Shown: positions 55,603 to 64,000 of the stretch, piece by piece
Layout of the letters: every line of letters starts with the position of its first letter
How positions within the stretch are numbered: the first letter of the stretch is position 1
Assembly: GCA_025403435.1 (NCBI GenBank)
Contig: CM046331.1
Coordinates: 31,963,893-32,027,892 of the forward strand
Direction of reading: 5' to 3'
DNA: 64,000 nt
Origin: Artocarpus heterophyllus
Taxonomy: Eukaryota > Streptophyta > Magnoliopsida > Rosales > Moraceae
Translations under genes and position numbers: made by a program
The notes under the pieces: model-generated
What the model was told of the DNA's origin: nothing
Seen by the model: the letters and a program-made list of their open reading frames with translations, nothing else
Databases searched by the model: none

Positions 55603-55905
55603 TTTCTTCTTATCAATTATTTTCCTCTTTTATTAACTATTTTATCCATTTACTAGCTCATCTTTGACTTGGTAGTCACATATATCCTAACAATGTATGC
55701 ATGCAGAATCACATGTATCCTAACAATGCATGCATGGGATATTGTTCTTCTTCATCATGAATGAAAAGATTGCATTTATGAAATTTCAATAGAACTATAA
55801 CAACATGACCAAGAATGGTAACTTATCACCCATATTCTACTATTATCAAAGCCTTTATAGCTCTCGCCTTTCTATTCCACACTAAAAGTAGTAGATCATT
55901 TGATC
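55603..55905. other. Intergenic
   Basis: A short duplicated unit (ATCCTAACAATG.ATGCATG at about 55685 and 55724) is present. TTTATAG near 55855 could serve as a TATA-like box for the small ORF downstream. Confidence 0.35.
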
Positions 55906-56058
55906 ATGGGTTTTTTTGAAATTCTTTTCAATTCTTCATATTGCGTTAAAGAAGCTGCTTCATGTTCATCTTCATCCGTTCCGTTAGCTTCCACCGGTGG
56001 AAGGCACATGATGAAGAAAGCAATGCAATCTAAAAGCATCGTCAATGAAATATTATAA
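55906..56058 (+). CDS. Small ORF of 50 codons, unknown, doubtful
   Basis: ATG at 55906, stop at 56056-56058. The product begins MGFFEILFNSSYCVKEAAS, has a serine-rich centre and a STGGRHMMKKAMQSK segment near the end. Codon choice and the Ser cluster with a following basic segment look more protein-like than surrounding AT-rich frames, and a TTTATAG lies about 50 bp upstream. No signal peptide or known family was recognised. It may be a small peptide gene, a first exon, or chance. Confidence 0.25.
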   Translation: MGFFEILFNSSYCVKEAASCSSSSVPLASTGGRHMMKKAMQSKSIVNEIL

Positions 56059-56769
56059 TGACGTGTCTAGATCAAATATTGAGATTTGAATTCAAAAAAC
56101 ACTTTTCAACACGTGTCTTTTTAGGTCAAATTTGCTATATGTTAAATTTAGTGGTAAATTTGCCATCAAATTTAACATATAGCGATTTGATGTTACATTG
56201 GTTGATACATTAACCTTTTATTTTAATCATTACAATATTATCTTTAAATTATTTTAATATTAAAAGTTTTCTTTTATAAATTTTAATATTTAATAGTTAT
56301 GACAAAAAGTAAGTACAACATTTGAAATAATATTATGCGTTGGGGCACAAAATAAAACAACATGTCATTTATAGTGACAAATAGACTTAATAGTTATTTT
56401 TACATTTTTTTGTGAAAAATATAATATTAACATTTGGCTCAAAGATGGTCTTAGATGGACACCAATGGCCACTGAATTCAATTGTTCTGTTAACGGGCTT
56501 ATCAATTATCAATTAAGCTTGCTTTCAATGTTTAACATAAATTTTGTTTGGATAAGCTTTGTATTGTAGCAAGTTGAAATTTAAGTTTCAACTTGCTTGT
56601 CAAACAAATTGCATCTGATAGACTTCTACTCGTGGAGGCAATGACTTTCCTCGAGCAAAAAGGGAAAAAATAAAAAAAAAAGAAGAGAAAAAAAGAATTA
56701 CTTCCAAGTATGAATCATCCTAAAATTCCTTCACATTATACCCACATTAGCAGGATTTAGATTTCATTT
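56059..56769. other. Intergenic, AT-rich
   Basis: It includes an inverted repeat at about 56130-56183 (AAATTTGCTATATGTTAAAT against its complement) and a family B fragment at about 56545-56612 (TTTCAACTTGCTTGTCAAAC). No gene was seen. Confidence 0.4.
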
Positions 56770-57080
56770 GGAAAGAGAGGTACGGATAGTGCTTGATTTC
56801 TCGTGTTTGTTGCATAGTAGAACAAAACGAAGAAAAACGACAACAAAGTATTTAAGCCAGATGAACTTAAGAAGAACGACAGCCACACATCAGACGACAA
56901 CGTTTACAAATAATAGTGCCATAAAAAAGACGGAAACAAACAGAACCAAAAAACGACGAGTAATATGAAAAAAGGATGAGAGTTTTCACGACAACTATAC
57001 TAAAACAACGACAACAAGGAAAACAGATATGTTTCAGAAAAAAAAAAAAAAGGAAAGCTATTTTTTGAAACGACAGCAAT
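56770..57080. repeat. TTGTCGTTTT repeat block 3, inverted orientation
   Basis: AAAACGACAACAAAG, GAACGACAGCC, AGACGACAACG, AAAAAACGACGAG, TCACGACAAC and AACAACGACAACAAGG are the reverse complement of the motif dominating 16265-16770 and 18060-18860. It ends about 330 bp before the start codon of the RRM protein. Confidence 0.55.
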
Positions 57081-57141
57081 CAAATAAAAACCAGTTAATT
57101 CCCTTCCAAAATAACTAAATTAATAAAAAAAGCACTTTCTA

Positions 57142-57305
57142 CACGTGGCACTAAGGGAAGTCGGCGAATGTAATAAGGTCTTGCAATATCCATTGGTGGC
57201 AAATTCGTCATTTCGAATTTCCTTTTATTTTTTATTTAATTTTATTTTTAAAGGCTTTTATATACGTTTCTCCTCCATTCTTGTTCGCTTATAAAACCCT
57301 AACCC
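57142..57305 (+). promoter_or_regulatory. Promoter of the RRM gene: G-box/ABRE, TATA and telo box
   Basis: CACGTGGC (57142-57149) is an ABRE-type G-box. TATAAAA (57290-57296) overlaps AAACCCTAACCC (57294-57305), a telo-box motif common in promoters of plant genes for translation and RNA metabolism. The ATG is at 57413, leaving a leader of roughly 90 bp. Confidence 0.5.
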
Positions 57306-57412
57306 TTATTCTATCTCTCCACCTGAGAAAAAGGCCTAAAATTTTCGATCAAATCAGATTTTACACTTCAATTACTCTTAGCTGAAACCAGAAAAATCCG
57401 AAATTGAACTCA

Positions 57413-59534
57413 ATGGCTTCGAGATCCAAGGGCGATAATCCACACTCTGGCGACGGCGCTAGTCCTGGGTTCGTTTTTTTTTTTTTGATTTGTTTGAGGA
57501 AAAAAGGAACAATTTTTTGTTGAAAGTTTATAGCTTTTTGAATCGTTTTGTGCTTTTTTCGCATCCTAATTTGATCTTGTTTTGCTTTGAGAAATCCAGG
57601 AAGATTTTCATTGGAGGATTAGCGAAAGACACCAATTATGGTTAGTTCAGAGATACGAAGATTCTCTCTCTCGAATCTTACTGGGTTTCCTATAATGCAA
57701 TGCTCTGAAATTACTTTTTCGGTTGTGGTTGGCATCTAATTTGAATAAATCGTTTAGGCAGTGAAAAAAAACATTTTTTTATTACTTTACTTTTTGTAAA
57801 ATTTATTAGATATTATTATTGGTACTTAATTACTTTCCTTAATTTTTAAGAATTTCCGCTTAATTTTATAGTTAAGGGACCAAAACTGCAAAATAGAACT
57901 AAAAAAAGTCGGGGATTATTTGGGAAAAATTAGTCTTTAAGTATTAAAATGCTGTAATGCTAATAGATCAGGGACTAATTATGCCAAAAAGAGGTTATTT
58001 TTCATTACTAATGTAGTGCTTTCGTTCCTGTTTTTTCAATGGCTACAGCTACTTTTAATAAGCACTTTGGGAAATATGGGGAGATAGTCGACTCGGTTAT
58101 AATGAAAGATCGTTTCACGGGTCAGCCAAGGGGTTTTGGTTTTATCACCTATGCGGATCCCTCAGTTGTTGATAAGGTTATTGAGGACGCCCATGTGATT
58201 AATGGGAAACAGGTAAAAAAAAAAAAAATGAAGTATTTGTTTTATTTTATGCATGTTTCAATGGTGTAGTTATCGCAATGATGTTCAAAAGTATAAACCA
58301 AGGTTAGGTGTTTAATCGGAACTTGGGTTACTGACATTGGAGCAGGTTGAGATAAAGAGAACCATCCCTAAAGGCCAAGGTCAATCCAAGGATTTCAAAA
58401 CAAAGAAGATATTTGTTGGTGGGATTCCATCAACGGTCACTGAAGGTGGGGAATTTTTGTGTTTTATTTCTCTGTTGTCTGCGAAAAGTAGGCATCTTTT
58501 TGGGTCTCTATTTTTCTTACTGGTTACACTGTTAAATTGCCAGATGAGTTAAAAAGTTTCTTCTCGAAGTATGGGAAAGTTGTGGAGCACCAAATTATTC
58601 GTGATCACGAGACCAATCGCTCTCGGGGCTTTGGATTTGTAATTTTTGAGAGTGAGGAAGTTGTAGATGAACTGTTATCCAAGGGAAATATGGTTGATAT
58701 AGCTGGTACCCAGGTGAGCTTGTTTAAATCGTTTACAAAGAAACCAGCATGTATGCAACATTCCTGTCAGTATGGAGCTTGCATTATTATTGCATTCTCC
58801 ATTTTATATCATACCATTTGTAGAAAGAAAAGTTTTTATTTTCAAATTTTTGTATATTCCATCAAAGAAACTGCTTCCATGATTTGTTTCCAATTTTAGG
58901 TTGAGGTGGTATAGGTATAGATAATCTTGGGAAAGGGCTACAATCATAGTTCTAGTTCTGTTGCAGCAGAATTTAGGTTAACTAAGTTGCTTTGTTGTAG
59001 GTGGAGATCAAGAAAGCTGAACCAAAGAAAACCTCAAATCCACCACCTGCTCCTGCATATGGTGGCATTTCTAGGGCTCGTTCTTTCAATGATGGATACG
59101 GTGGATTTGACAGTCCTTATGGTGGTTTTGATGGGGGTTATGGGCCTGGTCCCTATAGGACAGCAGGGGGTGCTCTTGGTAGCAGGCTCGGTAGTGGATA
59201 TGGTTACGGTAGTGGTAGTGGCGAGTTTGGTGGGGGTTATGGAAGCTTCGGCGGCAGTAGCTTAGGTGGCTATCGAGGTGAATCTTCCTTTGGTTACACT
59301 AGTCGATTTGGACCCTATGGTGGTGGTTTTGGCGGGGGTGGTTATGGTGCAAGCAGTTTAGGTGGATATGGTCGAGGTGGTGAAGGCTATGGAGGATATG
59401 GCAGTTCAGGCTATGGTGGTGGTGGTGGTGGTGGTTACGACTCCGGTCCCAGTGCTAGTTATGGTGGAGCGGGTGGGCTTTATGGAAGGGGAGGCTATAG
59501 TGGCAGTAGTCGGTACCACCCTTATGCAAGGTAG
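57413..59534 (+). CDS. Two-RRM glycine-rich hnRNP-like RNA-binding protein
   Basis: Six exons: 57413-57468, 57600-57640, 58049-58212, 58346-58445, 58544-58713, 59001-59534; 354 residues, consistent phases. RRM1 has KIFIGGL (20-26) and RGFGFITY (60-67); RRM2 has KIFVGGI (108-114) and RGFGFVIF (148-155). From about residue 195 the protein is a Gly/Tyr/Ser-rich low-complexity tail ending SSRYHPYAR, which contains a possible PY-type nuclear signal. The layout matches plant hnRNP A/B-like proteins (heterogeneous nuclear ribonucleoprotein 1, RBGD2/RBGD4 group), single-strand RNA binders acting in processing or stability, mainly nuclear. The tail is the sort that condenses. Intron 5 contains other AG sites but the chosen acceptor keeps VEIKKAEPKK, matching the end of RRM1 (VEIKRTIPKG). 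Confidence 0.95.
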
Positions 59535-61920
59535 AAATCAAGGGCACTAGTCAATCAGTATCTTCCCTTTGCGAGCTAGTATGAACTATGAAGCCATTTT
59601 TATGCAGTTGCTTAAGCTTTGGCCTATAGAAGTTTGTCACAGGTTCCTCTAGTTTTGTTTCTTGCGCACTGATAGGCACTTCCTTAGTGCTGCTAGAGGC
59701 TCCCTATTGTATGGCTTAGACGAGCTTTAAACGATCATAATAGCTTTTTGTTAGACTTAAATGTTCTATTGTATGGCTTAGACAATTATAGATTGTTTCA
59801 AGCTAGTGATTGGTGTGCCTCTTCTAGTTTAATTTCAATATATAGTTATAGTGTGCTTATTATAGTGCCTGTTTCAATCTGCTTTAGTTCGTTCTAGAAT
59901 GTTATCTTTTTATTTATTTTTGGTTTAGCATGTCATTTTAACCTTGGCATTCAGGTCATGAGATGGTTTAGTTTGATGGAGATAGATATCTTTCCCCCCT
60001 TTTGTAACTGCTATATGGCCTGTCCTAGTATTTAAGCTAACCTAAGATGAGCTGACTTAATTAGTATGCCTTTAGGCCATTTAAGATCATCAAGATTTTC
60101 TTCTAGTAATTAATCGGAAACCAATGAATGAGAAGCTATTGGGGTGCTTCTATTTTTGAGGAGTTAATGCGGTTGTCTTCCTGTGTCTGGAACTAGTTAA
60201 AATCTTATTATCATTTTCGAACCGGAGTCCTTATGTTTTAGATTTAGGAGAATTATGAATTTGGGTAAGGTACAAAAATTGACTGGATGCACCTGTTGGT
60301 CAAAAAATTTCATGTTGGTGGTGGTAAGTGGCTGTGCAATTGGATGGAATATTGACCGCATGCATTTCAGAAAGGCTTGATGGAAGTTCCCATCTTTTAT
60401 TCTCCTTGTTTGTTTGTCTAGAATGCAATGGGATCCGTAAATTAAAGGGAAAAGAAAAGAAAAAGTGAAGGAGAGAAGAAAGACTTGTTAATAAATTATG
60501 CAGTTTGCTCTTTCTTTTGTGGGCAGTAAATAATGTGTAAATGTCCTTCAAAATGATATTCGGTGAAATAACAATGTGTTCTGCTTCTGCTAATATACTT
60601 GCAAATTTTTTCATCTGTTAGTTTTTTGTTTATTGTGCACTGGTATCGTTCTGCGCAGTTCCAATTGGTATTTGATATGTAAATAAAGGTTAATTATATG
60701 AATGTAGTTTTTAGTTTTAATTATTTTTTAATATACCTCTTAATTTTAAAAAACTATAAAAATAATTCTATAAATTTGAAAATCTTTTTCATTTTATCCC
60801 TTATAGACTTTGTGGGCAAGAAAAGGGAAGGAGCTAAAAATATTCTTAAAAGACTGATTTTTCGTGAAATTTTTTTTCTCAAGAATAATTTTTGAAAAAT
60901 ATTTTAATATTTAAAAAACATAAAATTATTGTTTTTTTTTTTAATTTGATGTTTTGTTTTAGAGATTTTTTATGTTAACTTTTCATAGTCTGTTTTAAAC
61001 AGTCTTTCCTTTTGTTGTATAAATTTGATATTGCAGATGTTTACCAAGTAAACACTGATTTACAAAACTTCTTGAAAATCTTTAAATTGCAGAACTGAAA
61101 AACCTCTAGTTGTCTAACAAAATTAGAGGTCGCTACTCATTTCCTGTGGAGATTTTGTTATCCGATCTGTGCATGAACCAAAGAAAGATGGCGCCAGAGA
61201 ACACCCAATGACGCGGATGAGGGAGAAGATGGGGAGCTAGGCACGAGGGCGTCGGCGGTTGTGCTGTCATAGTTTTGGAAGGAAAGTGCGAAGCTATTTA
61301 TAGGACCAAACGGAGATGAGAAACGAGGCAAAAATAACCTTTACGTATATTTAAAAAAAGCTAAAAAAGCAAAATTTTTAGAAAAATGAAAAATTTGAAC
61401 AAGAACAAGAAATTGAAACTAATCCACCCAAGAAAAGGAAACACACTGTGAATGAGAATCTGAAATTCCTACGTCGATTTATTACGAAAACATATGTTGT
61501 TAAAAAAAGAAAAAGGAAAAACCCCCTTTTGATGGTTTAAATGATGGATTTGGATGAACAACTTGGCACAATGTGGGTAAGTGAATGTCTTGTTTGTTGG
61601 TCCAATTCCGCCCAGAAAATGTCTTTTTATTTTTTGTTTTTACTCAAAATTGACAGCGTCCCCAAACCTTTTGAAAAAAAAAAAAATGTACTTATTTTTC
61701 CTTGAGAAAGTCACAATGCACCACAACAGCCTCGACATCTATTTATTTATAACATCATAATCATAATAATCTTTAACATATATACATATAAAATGAGAAT
61801 AAGTTTTACGTGGCGCTCGTAGCACGTTTAAAACTCAAAAAATTTTGTCCTTTTTTTTTACAAAACGTTTTTTTAATTTTCCCATTGAAACTTTTTCTTC
61901 CTGTATTTTGAATTTTTTTT
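59535..61920. other. 3' UTR of the RRM gene, then intergenic
   Basis: The first 300-450 bp are probably 3' UTR, with a duplicated phrase (TTGTATGGCTTAGAC at about 59707 and 59769). About 61130-61320 is GC-richer and on the minus strand carries TATAAATAG (61293-61300); no convincing gene follows it. The remainder is AT-rich. Confidence 0.4.
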
Positions 61921-62065
61921 CCTTTTAACTATCTAAAACGTTTTTTTCCCTTAAAAAACGTTTTTTTTGGTTCCAAAACGTTTTGAATTTTTCCTTTTAA
62001 CTATCTAAAACGTTTTTCCCCTAAAAAAACGTTTTTTTGGTTCCAAAACGTTTTTATTTTTGGTT
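61921..62065. repeat. 72-bp tandem duplication rich in AAACGTTT
   Basis: CCTTTTAACTATCTAAAACG starts at 61921 and 61993, each followed by two AAAACGTTTT palindromes and GGTTCCAAAACGTTTT. A weaker unit may precede (from about 61860). Confidence 0.7.
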
Positions 62066-63009
62066 TTTATTTTTTTTTTTGGTTAAAATGCTTAATATAC
62101 TCACACGAATAGAACGCGTGCTTTTCATGCCTCTTTCCCTTACTCCCGACACACGGGCAGGGGAACGAAATGTTCTCATGCCTCTTCTGGGTTTTTTAAA
62201 TACTTTTTTTCCTTTTGCTTTTCCTTTTATCTTTTTCATCCCATTTCTTTGGCTTTGCACATTTTTCTTTTACTTTTATAATTTTTTTTTGCCTCTCTTA
62301 CTATTATTTTTTTCTCCCTCTTTTCTCATCTGCATTTTCAATGCTTCATTTTGTTTCTTCTTACCTTTGTGTGTTTTTTCAATTGCTCGAATATCTTATA
62401 TATTTTATGATTCACTTCATTATTTTTTTAAAAAATGTCTTCCATTAAAATATTTTTTAATTTTTTATTGCATATTATTTTACATCATCAAGAATATTAT
62501 TTTATCAAGCGCGGCCTTTAAATTTCGATCAAATTCCTTTCTATTTAAGATTTTCTTGTCTTTGTCATTTTAGTTCATAGATGTTTTCATACTTATATTC
62601 TTTTTTCCTAGTGATATTTTCATGTCTCATAAATGTCATTCCATCTAATTTATTAATCTTGAAATATTTTTAGTCACATATGTTCTCACTCAAATAATTT
62701 TTAAGTGGCATTCCCAACTTTTTTTTGGGTCACAGTACCTCCTAATTAATTTTCTGTATGATTTTACTGGCTATTTTTTGTTTGCATTTTTTTTGCTTTA
62801 TTTGTGTACACATACTGGCACTTTCTTAAACACATATTCAACCAATGCATATTCTGATATAAAGGTAAATTTCGATCCATTTGCTTTTTGTTTATTTTTA
62901 AATCTTATGTTTCTAATGAACTTTATTACACATTTTTCTCCCTTACTTTAATTAAAATCAGTTTTCTCAAATATGTGATTACCTAAATATCTTTTGAGTC
63001 AATTTTTCC
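62066..63009. other. T-rich intergenic sequence
   Basis: Long T/C-rich text gives an ORF of 178 codons at 62037-62573 on the plus strand, but its Phe/Leu/Ser-only composition follows from base bias. No gene was recognised. Confidence 0.4.
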
Positions 63010-63525
63010 TAGAGATGGAAGAACGGGCTGGCCCGGCCAGGCCTGACCCGTTCTCCTTAGGCCCAGCCCACGAATTTTGTGGGTCGGGCCAGGCTAGCCT
63101 ATATTAAAATTACCTTAAACCAGCCCACGCTACGGGCCAATTTTACGTGGGTTGGGCCAGGTCGAGCCGTGTCGTGGGTCTTGAATGGGTTGACCTATTC
63201 GAGCCTATCTACGAGCTAAGATGGATTAGCCCATTTTAGCCTATCGTAGGTTTAGATCGACCAGTCCATCTAAGCATACAATTTTTAATTTTTGAATTTT
63301 CAAACAAGTTAACAAATATAAAAGTTTGAATAGTCAATGAAAATATGAAAATTGATATTTTATTTATGATTGCCTCATTAAAAATCTTTTCAAAAAAGCC
63401 TTTATAAGAAAAAAATACAATCAAAATAATTATACATAAGATGTTTATAAAATTATTTAAAAAATAACATTATAGATAAAATTAGGCTACACCGAGCCTT
63501 CGATGGGCTGGCCTATTGTGGCTCA
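63010..63525. repeat. GGGCTGGCCCGG-type repeat fragment
   Basis: Clusters of CGGGCTGGCCCGGCCAGG, GGGTCGGGCCAGGC and GGGTTGGGCCAGGTCGAG (63026-63175), then AT-rich sequence and GATGGGCTGGCCTATTG near 63501. This is a familiar class of plant hAT/MITE-like sequence with GGGC(T/C)GG termini; boundaries are unclear. Confidence 0.35.
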
Positions 63526-63855
63526 CCATTATAAATGAAATTTAAAGCTGAATTATTAACAAAAATCCAAAGTTCAACTACCGTTTAGTAATTAAAATAT
63601 ACTTGCCTGCCGCTAATGCTCAAAGGATTTTTAATAATTTCCCAAAATAAAAGGAAAAAAAGTGATTATAATATAGTGAGAACACAAAGCTACGCCGTTT
63701 GGAGTTCAACAAAAAAAAGAAAAAGAAAAAATAAAAAAATCCGAAAGTTAAAGGGTAAAAACACTCAGCTTTGGACGTCGTGCCCTCTCTCTCTCTCTCT
63801 CTCTCTGGCGCTGGCGACTCAGCAAACCTCGGGGGGCTGTCGAACTCAGTGAGTT
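63526..63855 (+). promoter_or_regulatory. Upstream region and (CT)n leader of the EMC8/9 gene
   Basis: A (CT)n run at about 63784-63806 lies about 50 bp before the start codon, probably in the 5' UTR. No clear TATA box. Confidence 0.4.
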
Positions 63856-64000
63856 ATGGGTGGCGAGTTGAGGTACGAGATCTGTCAGAGCGCGTACATA
63901 AAGCTCGTTCTCCACGCCCTCAAACACAAAACCTCCGGCGTCAATGGCGTTCTCATCGGCCGCGTCTCCCCCCACAACGACGGCGTTGTAGAGATCACCG
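63856..64000 (+). CDS. EMC8/9: ER membrane protein complex subunit 8/9 homologue, 5' end only
   Basis: The ATG at 63856 opens a frame that runs to the window end (48 codons visible). It reads GELRYEICQSAYIKLVLHAL then KHKTSGVNGVLIGRVSP and DGVVEIT, matching the N-terminus of the UPF0172/EMC8-EMC9 family, an MPN-like fold lacking the metal-binding residues. In the EMC it sits on the cytosolic side and supports insertion of tail-anchored and multi-pass membrane proteins into the ER. The rest of the gene is outside the window; where exon 1 ends cannot be seen. Confidence 0.9.
   Translation, partial: MGGELRYEICQSAYIKLVLHALKHKTSGVNGVLIGRVSPHNDGVVEIT

Noticed and set aside
57294..57305. Interstitial telomere repeat
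   Set aside because: Only one and a half units of AAACCCT at a promoter position; a telo box is the better reading.
61133..61270. 45-codon minus-strand ORF beginning with TAQPPTPSCLAP
   Set aside because: Its ATG is only about 25 bp from the TATAAATAG at 61293-61300, where transcription would start, and it resembles nothing known.
62037..62573. 178-codon ORF on the plus strand
   Set aside because: Almost only Phe, Leu, Ser, Ile and Tyr, as expected from T/C-rich DNA; no family resemblance.

Overview
The window is nuclear DNA from a flowering plant, almost certainly a eudicot. The evidence is GT-AG introns of 0.1-4.3 kb, an AT-rich background, many Ty1/copia LTR retrotransposons, hAT-, MULE- and MITE-like repeats, and seven genes that read as orthologues of known plant proteins. 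I could not fix the species. All exon junctions were placed by hand, and in each complete gene model the exon phases add up to one open frame.

Layout. 1-1728: 3' part of a copia element (reverse transcriptase, RNase H, LTR). 2671-8899 (-): TMEM245/AI-2E-type membrane protein, two exons around a 4.3-kb repeat-filled intron that holds a long solo LTR. 11543-15643 (-): ABCG26, the half-size ABC transporter used in pollen wall formation. 15.6-18.9 kb: intergenic DNA with two blocks rich in TTGTCGTTTT. 18961-21718 (+): CCDC22 homologue. 24.2-30.6 kb: complete but decayed copia element with both LTRs. 31519-34120 (+): TPT/NST-type nucleotide-sugar transporter, tail to tail with 35313-40477 (-), a GBF-interacting protein 1-like gene. 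40.6-53.9 kb: gene-free repeat land (MULE-like elements, an LTR-like sequence, a hAT element with 8-bp target duplication, a broken copia element). 53.9-55.6 kb: relic of a plant NLR resistance gene split by a solo LTR with a perfect 5-bp target duplication. 57413-59534 (+): two-RRM glycine-rich hnRNP-like protein. 63856-64000 (+): first exon of an EMC8/9 homologue, cut by the window edge.

The genes do not form a pathway or cluster. They are housekeeping genes (membrane traffic, ER insertion, RNA binding, sugar-nucleotide transport) plus one tapetum-type transporter, separated by repeats. I see no convincing undescribed system. The best leads are structural: one MITE family in introns of three genes here, a TTGTCGTTTT repeat family near two genes, a diverged repeat filling the TMEM245-like intron, palindromes in the copia leader, and the NLR relic with its solo LTR.
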